60,158 nucleotides of DNA from JBGPOS01 sp041488155 (GTDB lineage Bacteria; Chloroflexota; Dehalococcoidia; Tepidiformales; Tepidiformaceae): NCBI GenBank assembly GCA_041488155.1, contig JBGPOS010000017.1:1-60158 (forward strand), read 5' to 3'. The stretch's first letter is position 1, and every line of letters starts with the position of its first letter. This document shows positions 40,060-48,294 of the stretch, in pieces. A program made the position numbers and the translations under genes. Under the pieces are notes generated by a model. The model did not search any database and had not been told where the DNA came from. It saw nothing but the letters and a program-made list of their open reading frames with translations.

Positions 40060-42489
40060 GTGAACAGGGCGGCGCTCCCCCACGTCAGGGTTCTTGAGTT
40101 CGCTGACGGGCTCCAGGCGGCCTACTGTGGCAAGCAGTTCGCCGCCTGGGGCTCCGACGTCGTCGTGGTCGAGCCACCGTCCGGGTCGCCGGTGCGGGAC
40201 GCGCGCCCTCTAGCGCCCGCCTCCAATGGGCTCGACCTCTCGCTGACGTGGGAGTACGTCGCCGCCGGCAAGCGTTCGACGACGATTGACCTCGCGGACA
40301 GACGGGCGCGCAGGGGTCTGCGCCGGCTTTTGCGAGGGGCCGACGCCCTGGTGACCGACTGGAGCCCTGCGAGGCTTGAGGAGTCGGGACTCGGGTTCGA
40401 CCTCTTGGAGCGACAGTTCCCAGGCCTGGTGGTCGTGTCGATAACACCGTTCGGGCTCGACGGCCCTTATTCGGCGTTCGAGGGCGGGGATCTCGTGGCG
40501 CAGGCGCTCTCCGGGTACATGTCGCTCAACGGCTCGCCCGGACTTGAGCCGCTCAAAGCGCCAGCGAACGTCCTGGCGTACGCCTGTGGGGTGAGCGCGT
40601 TCGTGGCGGCGCTGGCCGGCATCCGGGAGAGGCAACTCAGCGGCAGGGGTCAGGTCGTCGAGCTTTCGTGCGTGGAGGCCATCGCCTCGATCGTGCCTTT
40701 TCTGCGCACGGAGTACACCGGGATCCCGTTCGCCCGCAGCGGTGGCCCGGCGGGTGGCACCACGATGTTCCGCTGTCGCGACGGGTACGTGTCCTTCCTG
40801 CCACTGGGCGACCGAACGTGGCCGGACATCCTCCTCGGGCTCGAGATAGAGCCGACAGACGTGCCTGAATCACTACAGACTGCGGAGGGCCGTAAGGATC
40901 TGAAGGCGATGCGGGCGTTCCTCAGCGGCATCCTCGCCAACCACAGGGCCGAAGACGTATTTCACGCTTTGAATAGCCTTCGCTCGGTCTGTGGCATCGA
41001 TTGGACGCCGGCCGAGCTGCTGACGAACGCGCACCTTCGAGCACGGGAGTTCTTCCGCGAACTCGACCATCCGCAGCTCGGGCGCATCCTGTATCCGGGG
41101 CCGCCGGCGCGCCTCAGCCGGACGCCGATGGTCCCTGTGGAAGCAGCCCCGGACCCCTATGGCGAAGCGCGCTGGCGCCGGCGGACGGGTCGCCGGACAC
41201 AGGCAACGGCGCGGACGCTCGAACGCCCGCTCACCGGACTGCGAGTCATTGACCTGACCCACGCCTGGATCGGGACCTACGCGACGATGTGTCTGGCCGA
41301 CCTCGGCGCCGACGTGGTGAAGGTGGAGGCGATCAGCCATCCAGATGTCTGGCGCGGCATAGAGAGCCAGCCTCAGCCTCGCGGCGCCCGGCCAACATCC
41401 CACCCCTGGAATACGAGCTCGCTCTTCAACTCCGTGAATCGCAACAAGCGTAGCGTCGTGCTCGAATTGCACACCCTCGAAGGGCGAGAGCTTTTCCTTC
41501 GGCTTGTACGCGATGCCGACCTCGTTGCCGAGAACTTCACGCCGCGGGTGATGGAGAACTTCGGCCTTGGCTACGACGCGCTGCGTGCCGTAAACCCGGA
41601 CCTCGTGATGGTCTCCTACTCCGGGTTCGGCGCGAGCGGCCCCTTCCGCGACTACCGTGCGAACGGCGCGACGACAGAAACCCAGAGCGGTTGGGACGCT
41701 CTGCTTGGGTATCCCGGCGGGCCTCCGATGATGATGGGGAACATGCAGGCAGACGCGATCACCGGGCTCCAGATGGCGGCTACCGCGCTGGTCGCCGTGG
41801 CGCACCGCGATCGGACAGGTGAAGGGCAGCGCGTCGAGGGCTCGATGTTCGAGGCTGCGATTGGCTACATAGGCGAGGAAGTGCTGCGCGCCTCGTTGGC
41901 TGGCGAGGCCGAATCTCGCCGGGGCAACCGCCACCCCGGCATGGCCCCGCACAGCGCCTTCCCGTGCACGGGCGATGATGAGTGGATCGCCATCGCTGTA
42001 CGGGACGATGCGGACTGGCAGGCCCTCCGGTCGTTCGCCGGCCCAGGGGCAGGGCTGAACGATCCTCGATTCGACAGTACCGAAGGCCGGTTGGCCAACG
42101 TGGAAACACTGGAAGCAGCCTTGACAGACTGGACCAGGGGATGGCCCGCCCGCGACCTGATGTCCCGGCTGCAGACCGCCCGAGTGCCTGCAGGGGTCGT
42201 CCAACGCACAAACGAGGTATTCGACGACGCACACTTCCAGGCGCGCGACTGGTTCACTCCCCTCGATCACGCGGACCTTGGCGTCCGCCGCTACAACGGC
42301 TTCCCCTGGCGGCTCTCCCGCACTCCGCCACTCGCGGTCCTGCCGCCGCCGCGCCTGGGCGAACACAGCGCCGAGGTGCTCACGGGCGAGCTTGGACTGT
42401 CTGAGAATGAGTACCGAAGCCTGGTGGCGAAGCAGGTTACCGGGAGCCTGCTCGATCGGCCTGCCAGGTCCGATCCGGCTCCGGGCTAG
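40060..42489 (+). CDS. Double-length CoA-transferase (two fused family III domains)
   Basis: An 809-residue protein made of two CaiB/BaiF domains joined near residues 370-390. The N-terminal domain (VRVLEFADGLQAAYCGKQFA, GSDVVVVEPPSG) has Ala173 at the catalytic position (NVLAYACG). The C-terminal domain (LTGLRVIDLTHAWIGTYATM, LADLGADVVKVEA) keeps Asp565 (ADAITG). It thus carries, in one chain, the active/inactive arrangement seen in the two separate genes on the other strand. Start GTG 40060 lies 7 bases after AGGGAGGG; GTG 40039 is less likely. TAGACT at 40021-40026 may be its -10. Confidence 0.88.
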   Translation: MNRAALPHVRVLEFADGLQAAYCGKQFAAWGSDVVVVEPPSGSPVRDARPLAPASNGLDLSLTWEYVAAGKRSTTIDLADRRARRGLRRLLRGADALVTDWSPARLEESGLGFDLLERQFPGLVVVSITPFGLDGPYSAFEGGDLVAQALSGYMSLNGSPGLEPLKAPANVLAYACGVSAFVAALAGIRERQLSGRGQVVELSCVEAIASIVPFLRTEYTGIPFARSGGPAGGTTMFRCRDGYVSFLPLGDRTWPDILLGLEIEPTDVPESLQTAEGRKDLKAMRAFLSGILANHRAEDVFHALNSLRSVCGIDWTPAELLTNAHLRAREFFRELDHPQLGRILYPGPPARLSRTPMVPVEAAPDPYGEARWRRRTGRRTQATARTLERPLTGLRVIDLTHAWIGTYATMCLADLGADVVKVEAISHPDVWRGIESQPQPRGARPTSHPWNTSSLFNSVNRNKRSVVLELHTLEGRELFLRLVRDADLVAENFTPRVMENFGLGYDALRAVNPDLVMVSYSGFGASGPFRDYRANGATTETQSGWDALLGYPGGPPMMMGNMQADAITGLQMAATALVAVAHRDRTGEGQRVEGSMFEAAIGYIGEEVLRASLAGEAESRRGNRHPGMAPHSAFPCTGDDEWIAIAVRDDADWQALRSFAGPGAGLNDPRFDSTEGRLANVETLEAALTDWTRGWPARDLMSRLQTARVPAGVVQRTNEVFDDAHFQARDWFTPLDHADLGVRRYNGFPWRLSRTPPLAVLPPPRLGEHSAEVLTGELGLSENEYRSLVAKQVTGSLLDRPARSDPAPG

Positions 42490-42517
42490 CCCGTCCCTGC
42501 CAGATGCCGTGCGTTCG

Positions 42518-43885
42518 TCAGTCGATTCGGCGGTGCAGCCGCGCGGCGAATACGTAGCTGGGGCGGCCGTCCGCGTCGAAATTCAAGAAAGTCACCACGT
42601 TCTGCATTCTCGAGCCTCTGGCGGCGGCCACGAAGTTCGAGTGGTCTACGGCCTGTAAGTCGGACTCCATCGACGGAGCGCCGGCGAGCGGCCGCCGCTG
42701 TACGGTCGTCGCCACCAGTCCCCCGTCGCGTGACTCGACGGTGATTCGCGCGCTCAGCTTCTCGTAGGTGCCGGTGTAGGGCGTCAGGTCGAAGTCAGGA
42801 TTAGCGAGTGGTTGGGGCAGCGGAGGCGGTGCGCAGCCCGCGAGCGTGCTGAATATCTCGCTGAAGACCTTGCGGTACAGGGCTTCGCCGTTGCCGCCGT
42901 TCGTCAACATCGCCACTGCGACGCCTTTCCTCGGAGCGACGCGCAGGTAGGACGCCTGGCCAATCGTGCCCCCATTGTGCCCGATGACCCGTTCGCCATT
43001 CCAGTCGAACAGCACCCAGCCGAGACCCCACATCGCCGGCTCGCCCACACCCGGCAGGTCGACCTGCTTCTGCTGCATCGCCTGCACCGACGCCGAGGAG
43101 AGCACGCGCACACCGTCGTGCCCAAGGCCTCCGTCCATGTGCAGGCGCGCCAACTTGAGCAGGTCGCGCGCGGTGGCGAACGGGGTCGCGCCAGCGGGTC
43201 CATTGGAACGGACGAGCGACCAGACCGGCGCCGGGACCATCTCGCCGTCCGGGTTGGGTACGTGCCCGACAGCGGCGCGGTAAAGTAGCGCGACTTCGGG
43301 CAGGGTCCCGGTTGACGCTGCTCCTAGCGGATCGAGGAGGTAGCTTTGCAGGGCCTCGTCCCAGCTCATTCCACGCAACTTTTCGATGATGCGCCCGGCG
43401 AGGACGAAGCCTGCGTTGCAATACGACCACAGCTCTCCAGGTGGATGGAGTTGCGGCAGCGCTCCCATCGCCTGGACGTAGCGTTCGACGCAGTCGTCGC
43501 CGCGGCCGGTGTCATGGAAGTAGTCCCCGTCGATGCCGCTGGTGTGGGTGAGCAGGTGCCGGACCGTGATGGTGTTTGCCGCGGAGGGGTCCCCCAGCCG
43601 CAACTCGGGAAGGTATCGCCTGACCGGCGCGTCGAGTTCGACCCTGCCCTCATCGACAAGCTGCACGATGAGCGTCGTCGTGTACACCTTGGTGATCGAG
43701 CCTATCTGGAAGAGAGAATCGACCGTCGTTTCCACCCCGGTCCGGCGATTGAGCACGCCGGCCGCGAACTCGCTGATTTCGTCGCCCCGAAGCACGGCCA
43801 GCGTCGCGCCCGGAACGTGGTAACGGTCAGCGAGTTCGGCGAAGCGCGTACCGAGGCCTTCGAGTTCCTGGTCGAGCGACTTCAT
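42518..43885 (-). CDS. Beta-lactamase class C-like serine hydrolase
   Basis: A 455-residue serine hydrolase. The triad motifs are SITK (nucleophile Ser and base Lys, in FQIGSITKVYTTTL), YCN (ELWSYCNAGF) and HNGG (VIGHNGGTIGQ). No signal peptide is seen, so it is probably cytoplasmic. A C-terminal lipocalin-like or beta-barrel domain (YTGTYEKLSARITVE) makes it longer than a beta-lactamase. Likely an esterase or peptidase; antibiotic resistance should not be assumed. GGAGG precedes the ATG. Confidence 0.88.
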   Translation of the reverse strand: MKSLDQELEGLGTRFAELADRYHVPGATLAVLRGDEISEFAAGVLNRRTGVETTVDSLFQIGSITKVYTTTLIVQLVDEGRVELDAPVRRYLPELRLGDPSAANTITVRHLLTHTSGIDGDYFHDTGRGDDCVERYVQAMGALPQLHPPGELWSYCNAGFVLAGRIIEKLRGMSWDEALQSYLLDPLGAASTGTLPEVALLYRAAVGHVPNPDGEMVPAPVWSLVRSNGPAGATPFATARDLLKLARLHMDGGLGHDGVRVLSSASVQAMQQKQVDLPGVGEPAMWGLGWVLFDWNGERVIGHNGGTIGQASYLRVAPRKGVAVAMLTNGGNGEALYRKVFSEIFSTLAGCAPPPLPQPLANPDFDLTPYTGTYEKLSARITVESRDGGLVATTVQRRPLAGAPSMESDLQAVDHSNFVAAARGSRMQNVVTFLNFDADGRPSYVFAARLHRRID

Positions 43886-43939
43886 CCGGCGCCTCCGTGG
43901 CCTTGGTCTTGATGTGCGGCTCTTGTCTGGTCGAGGCGT

Positions 43940-44854
43940 TCAGTTCCGTGCATCGGGCTGGGGACCAGGGGGCTCGTCGCGGGGTCGCTCCCCGTAGTCC
44001 TGGAAGGGGCCGTCGCGCCGGCGAATCGTCTCGCGGAAGCCGATCTCGCCGAAGCTCTCGCGCCAGCGCAGGGCTTCTTCGGTGTGCCGGGTCATGCCGT
44101 CGAACAGCGTGCCGAGGAGCTGGGTGGTGCGCAGCCCCATGTTTTCGAATGCCTGGTTGATAAGCAGCTTGTTGATGGCCAACTGGTTCGCGGGGATGTG
44201 CTGGAAGCGCATCGCATACTTTTCGGTCTCTTCGGTTAGGCGGTCCGCCGGGAGGACTCTGGAGACGAGGCCGATGCGGAGGGCTGTTGGGGCGTCGATG
44301 GCGTCGCCTGACAGGAGGAACTGTTTGGCATGCTCGAGGCCGATGCGGTAGACCCAGAGCATCGTTGTCGGGGTGCCGTAGACGCGCGAAGGGGGATAGC
44401 CGATGAAAGCGTCTTCGGCCATGAAAATTTGATCCGCGCAGAGGATGAGGTCGGTGCCGCCGCCGAGCGCGTAGCCGTGGAGCTGCGCGATCACGGGCTT
44501 CGGGCACTCCCATAACTTCATGAAGCGGCGCATGTTGTGCCCCATGAACGAGTAGTCGCGGACGGGATCCCAGGCCCCGGGCCGGGCGGAAATCGAGGGC
44601 GCCCCGAAGCGCTGTGCCCGTGGGCGTGACGTCGAGGGGCCTGGATTGAGGTCGTAGCCCGCGGTGAATGTGCGCCCGGCGCCGCGGATGATGATGGCGC
44701 GCGCCTCCGGCGAAGCCGTCGCCCGGTCGACCGCGTCCGCGATGCCCTGGATCACCTCTTCGTTGAGCGTGTTCATTTTCTCGGGCCGGTTGAGGGTGAT
44801 GATTCCCAGGGAATCGCGCTCCTCGTAAAGCACAACCGGGGCGGCGTCGGGCAT
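43940..44854 (-). CDS. Crotonase-fold protein
   Basis: A 304-residue crotonase with TLNRPEKMNTLNEEV, IIIRGAGRTFTAGYDL and HGYALGGGTDLILCADQI. Where hydratases have the first Glu it has Thr/Asp (GGTDLIL), and the second Glu region reads YPPSRVYGTPTT. A proline/glycine-rich insert (residues ~75-95) and a charged tail are unusual. A perfect AAGGAGG precedes ATG 44854; a longer start at 45013 would add a low-complexity basic tail and is rejected. Substrate unknown. Confidence 0.87.
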   Translation of the reverse strand: MPDAAPVVLYEERDSLGIITLNRPEKMNTLNEEVIQGIADAVDRATASPEARAIIIRGAGRTFTAGYDLNPGPSTSRPRAQRFGAPSISARPGAWDPVRDYSFMGHNMRRFMKLWECPKPVIAQLHGYALGGGTDLILCADQIFMAEDAFIGYPPSRVYGTPTTMLWVYRIGLEHAKQFLLSGDAIDAPTALRIGLVSRVLPADRLTEETEKYAMRFQHIPANQLAINKLLINQAFENMGLRTTQLLGTLFDGMTRHTEEALRWRESFGEIGFRETIRRRDGPFQDYGERPRDEPPGPQPDARN

Positions 44855-44994
44855 CGCAGGCCTCCTTGCAGGCGTCGGCGGCCTGAATTGTAGCGAGGTT
44901 GTACTGCGGGGGTTGGGGGCCACTCTCGTTGCTGCGTTCGCCCGGCGCGCAACTCGCGTCGGTTTGCGCCGCGGAACGCAGGGCGGTCTTGGGT

Positions 44995-45000
44995 TAGCAT
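44995..45000 (+). promoter_or_regulatory. -10 box for leaderless deacetylase transcript
   Basis: TAGCAT ends 6 bases before GTG 45007. No ribosome site precedes the gene, so the same TANNNT-N6-start layout applies. Confidence 0.4.
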
Positions 45001-45006
45001 GAGGCT

Positions 45007-45975
45007 GTGACACGGCGAAAGGCCCTCGCGGCTGCGATAGGCGCGGCTATCGTGCTCGCGATTGGCCTGACCCTGGTAGCCATGGCCGATGACCGTTCGG
45101 AGGAGGCGAAGGTCGAGGCCGCCGCCTCCGCGCCCGCGGGCCGCGCTTTCCTCGCCGGGGTCGCGATGGATGGCACACCATCGCCGCCGCCCGTATTCAC
45201 CTACACCGTCCAGCCCGGCGACAACCTCTACGCGATTGCGCTACGATTCGGCACAACCTCCGCGGCGCTGGTCACGCGCAACGGCCTCCCGAATCCGAAC
45301 CGGATCTCGCCGGGCACAGTCCTCGCGATCGGGCCGCCGCCCGCCCCTCCGCCGCCCGTGCCGCCCACCTCCGCCGCGGTGATTTACCACGGAGACCAGA
45401 CCGGGCGGATGGTCGCCCTCTCATTCGATGCGGGCTCCGACGTTGGCTATACCGCGCTCATCCTCGACACGCTGGCAGCGAACGGATTACGCGCCAGCTT
45501 CGGCATGACCGGACGCTGGGCCGAGCAGAACCCCGAGATGCTGCAGCGGATCGTCCGGGAAGGCCACCACCTCATCAATCACACCTACCTGCACCTCGAC
45601 TTCAGGACCATCGGGACGAGTGAGCGGTGGGCCGAGCTCGACCGGACGGACGCGGTCCTCGTCGCCCTGACGGGAATCGGGAGCCGCCCGTTCTTCCGCC
45701 CCCCCTACGGCGGCTACGATGCTTCGGTCAATGCCGACGTTGCCGCCCGCGGCTACACCTACAACTTCATGTGGACCGTTGATTCACTCGGCTGGATGGG
45801 GCTCAGCGTTCCGGACATCGTGAGCCGTTGTCTCAACGGCGCCGAGCCGGGAGCGATCTATCTCTTCCACGTCGGGATTCAATCCCTGGACGGACCAGCG
45901 CTGCAAAAGATGATCGACGGCTTCCGGGCGATGGGGTACTCGATGGGCTCGGTCGCCGACGTGATGGGGTTCTGA
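45007..45975 (+). CDS. LysM-domain polysaccharide deacetylase (CE4)
   Basis: A 322-residue exported envelope enzyme. N-terminal signal/anchor (AAAIGAAIVLAIGLTLVAMA), one LysM domain at about 64-108 (YTVQPGDNLYAIALRFGTTS) that binds glycan chains, a Pro-rich linker, then the CE4 domain. Motif 1 is SFDAGSD (Asp141; the usual second Asp is Ala), motif 2 HTYLH (His192, His196), motif 3 RPPYG (231-235). It likely de-N-acetylates peptidoglycan. It converges on the Tat-exported amidase. Confidence 0.9.
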   Translation: MTRRKALAAAIGAAIVLAIGLTLVAMADDRSEEAKVEAAASAPAGRAFLAGVAMDGTPSPPPVFTYTVQPGDNLYAIALRFGTTSAALVTRNGLPNPNRISPGTVLAIGPPPAPPPPVPPTSAAVIYHGDQTGRMVALSFDAGSDVGYTALILDTLAANGLRASFGMTGRWAEQNPEMLQRIVREGHHLINHTYLHLDFRTIGTSERWAELDRTDAVLVALTGIGSRPFFRPPYGGYDASVNADVAARGYTYNFMWTVDSLGWMGLSVPDIVSRCLNGAEPGAIYLFHVGIQSLDGPALQKMIDGFRAMGYSMGSVADVMGF

Positions 45976-45984
45976 GCAGACCCC

Positions 45985-47241
45985 TCAACGGACGAAGTAC
46001 GTCTGGCTCGCCTGGTAGGCAGCGCGCCGCAGGACGCCCGCTCGCTCGACGATGGCGCGGACGTGGAGCGTGTATTGGCCCGAGCGTTCCGGCGTGAAGG
46101 CGAAACTCGTCGCGGATAGTGGCCGCCCGTTCCAGACCGCCCGGGGCTGAGGGTCGTCTGTATAGCCCTCGATGTAGTCGATGTCTTCACTCGTGTCCGG
46201 CTTGAACCAGCCCTCAAGACGGTGTTCGTAGCCACGTAAGGACCATCCGGAGTCTGGCTCTTCGGCGGTCCAGCTCCAGCCGATCCCGTCGCCTACTGCG
46301 GCCTCGCGCGCGCCCCGATCGATGGGGGCCGAGAAGACGCCCGTCCGGCTGACGCCTTCGAGGCTCGCGTGGACCGAGCGGCGCAAGGCCGGGAGGAGGT
46401 CGATGACGGCGTCACCCGGGCAGAGGGTTTGCTCGAAGTGGCGATGCGCGCCCAGGTTCGGGACGTCGTCGTCCCAGAGCTCATCGGTGCGCAGAAAATC
46501 GGAGATCGCGGGCTCGTCGGCGGCCGCTTCGAAAGCGCCGGGCGAGAGAGGCCGAAGCGCGTGCCGGCCGCATTCGAAGGCGCAATATCGGACGAGGGCG
46601 TCCCACATCGGTCCCTCAGGTCCCGGCATCGGCCATCCGTCCTCGGTGGCATCCCCGATGAGCGCGACTCCGATGGTGCCGTATTCGTGGTTGTGGGTAT
46701 GCCCTCCCACGACGCTGGCGCTCATGACTTCACGAGGCGAGTCGCCATCGGCCGGATCGCCGCCGCGGCCGTGACGGCCTTCGTAGATGTTGCCGAAGGG
46801 GTCGATGAGGGCGTGATAGCCGATGTCGCCCCAGCCCTTCACGAGGGTGTGGTAATTGTAAATCGAACGGACCTCGGTGACCGCGTCGTCCGGGGTTCCA
46901 AGCCAGTTGGGGGTCGCCGTGTGGTGGATGATGAGCTTTCGCGGCCCGACGAACATCTCGCGCCATTGTTCTTTGCCGTCGTCGTCGAAGCGGATGCTCT
47001 CATCCGCGCCCCATTGCTCGCGAGTGATGACGTCGAGGGTGTATTGGGAATCGGCGTCGACTACCGGCGGGGCCGAGGTCGAGGGTGACACAGGATCGCT
47101 GGCGAGGTCTGGGACGACGAGGCGGTAGCGAGGCCTGGGGACGGCAGGGTCGCCGGCGGCGTGGTCTGAAAGCGCCGTGGCCGAAACGAGCGCGCCAGCG
47201 GCGAGGCCGAGAAACTGCCGCCGGCTTCGTCGTTTGAGCAG
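45985..47241 (-). CDS. Tat-exported PGRP-family N-acetylmuramoyl-L-alanine amidase
   Basis: A 418-residue amidase. Zinc ligands are in LIIHHTATP, AHRHFEQ and TLCPGD. The NYHTLVKGWGDIGYHALID and GTIGVALIGD stretches fit the PGRP/amidase-2 fold, and a beta-rich C-terminal domain follows. Reading upstream of GTG 47091 in frame gives a clear Tat signal (KRRSRRQFLGLAAGALVSA) with CTG 47241 as the only start-like codon before it, 7 bases after GAGAGG. So the true start is very likely CTG. It begins 15 bases after the radical SAM stop. Confidence 0.87.
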   Translation of the reverse strand: MLKRRSRRQFLGLAAGALVSATALSDHAAGDPAVPRPRYRLVVPDLASDPVSPSTSAPPVVDADSQYTLDVITREQWGADESIRFDDDGKEQWREMFVGPRKLIIHHTATPNWLGTPDDAVTEVRSIYNYHTLVKGWGDIGYHALIDPFGNIYEGRHGRGGDPADGDSPREVMSASVVGGHTHNHEYGTIGVALIGDATEDGWPMPGPEGPMWDALVRYCAFECGRHALRPLSPGAFEAAADEPAISDFLRTDELWDDDVPNLGAHRHFEQTLCPGDAVIDLLPALRRSVHASLEGVSRTGVFSAPIDRGAREAAVGDGIGWSWTAEEPDSGWSLRGYEHRLEGWFKPDTSEDIDYIEGYTDDPQPRAVWNGRPLSATSFAFTPERSGQYTLHVRAIVERAGVLRRAAYQASQTYFVR

Positions 47242-47256
47242 CGTCCAGCCTCTCGC

Positions 47257-48192
47257 CTAGTCTCCTTCGACCAGGTACGCGGCCGCGTCCTGGCCCTGAT
47301 GCATGCGGTGGTAGGCGCCGTTGAACACGCCGTAGGCGCCGCAGCGCGTGCAGTCGACGTCGTTGCCGTAACAACAGAAGGTCCGCTCGAAGTTCCCGCC
47401 TTCGCCCATGTAGAGAGGGAGCATGTTGCGCATGCCGCACGGCTCGCCGTGCTCGCCCGTGAACTCGAGCGAACGGTCGGACTTCATCAGTTCCAGCGCG
47501 CCAATGTTCGTCTTCACGACGCCGGGGTACTTCCGCTTGACGGCCATCACGCGCTCGATCACGAGGTCGCGATCGCGAAGGTCGTCCCAGGCGAGCGAGC
47601 CATGGTCGTTCTTTCCCGGTACGTAAAAAGTGAACGCCACGCCGTCGACTGGCCAGTCTTTGACCTCCTCGACGAAGGCCTCGATGCCGGGCGCGTTCTC
47701 TCGGGTGATGGTCATCTGGAGGATCACGGTCGTCCCGTCGCTCGGGTCTCGGGCGAAGACCGCTTCCTTCACCTTCTTGAACACACCCTCGCCGCGGATC
47801 GGATCGTTCAGCGCTTCCGGGCCGTCCAGCGAAACGGTGACGAGGTGGCCGGGGACCGAGGGGATTCCGTAGGTGCCGTTGGTGACGATCGAACTGTGGG
47901 GGAACATGTCCATCGCGCCCAGGACGAGCGCCTTGCGGATCATCGGTTCGCCGCCCATGAAGAGCATCGACTGGATCCCGTGCCTGTCGCGGAGCACTTC
48001 GAGCTGATGGAGCATCGTTGCGTCGTCCATCTTGTCCTTGGGCCGGTTGGGGTTATCTGCCCTGAAGACGAAACAGTGGGTGCACGAGAGGTTGCAGACG
48101 TTCGTGACGTTGACCAGTGCCGATCGGTACTCCCGATCGCCGAAGTCCGTCGGTTCTCGAAACTGGACATTGACCTGGCGCTTATCGGCCAC
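47257..48192 (-). CDS. Radical SAM protein with extra C-terminal cysteines
   Basis: A 311-residue radical SAM enzyme. Cys33, Cys37 and Cys40 (CNLSCTHC) bind the [4Fe-4S] cluster, and MLFMGGEPM and VTVSLDGPEALND follow the family pattern. The end has six more cysteines (PCGMRN, FCCYGNDVDCTRCGAYG), which could hold an auxiliary cluster as in SPASM/twitch proteins. The substrate is unknown. It starts at GTG 48192 after AGAGG and is followed at once by the exported amidase, hinting at a wall or peptide modification role. Confidence 0.87.
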   Translation of the reverse strand: MADKRQVNVQFREPTDFGDREYRSALVNVTNVCNLSCTHCFVFRADNPNRPKDKMDDATMLHQLEVLRDRHGIQSMLFMGGEPMIRKALVLGAMDMFPHSSIVTNGTYGIPSVPGHLVTVSLDGPEALNDPIRGEGVFKKVKEAVFARDPSDGTTVILQMTITRENAPGIEAFVEEVKDWPVDGVAFTFYVPGKNDHGSLAWDDLRDRDLVIERVMAVKRKYPGVVKTNIGALELMKSDRSLEFTGEHGEPCGMRNMLPLYMGEGGNFERTFCCYGNDVDCTRCGAYGVFNGAYHRMHQGQDAAAYLVEGD

Positions 48193-48294
48193 CCGGGAAC
48201 CTCTTGGAAGTGACGCGGGATGTAGTTACTTTACCACCCCTCGAGCCACAGGGGCACGAAACGACCACGGCGAGGCGGTTGGCCGGGCGCCGTT

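Noticed and set aside
42518..43885. Beta-lactam resistance gene
   Set aside because: The SITK/YCN/HNGG motifs are shared by esterases and peptidases; there is no signal peptide and the protein has an added C-terminal domain.
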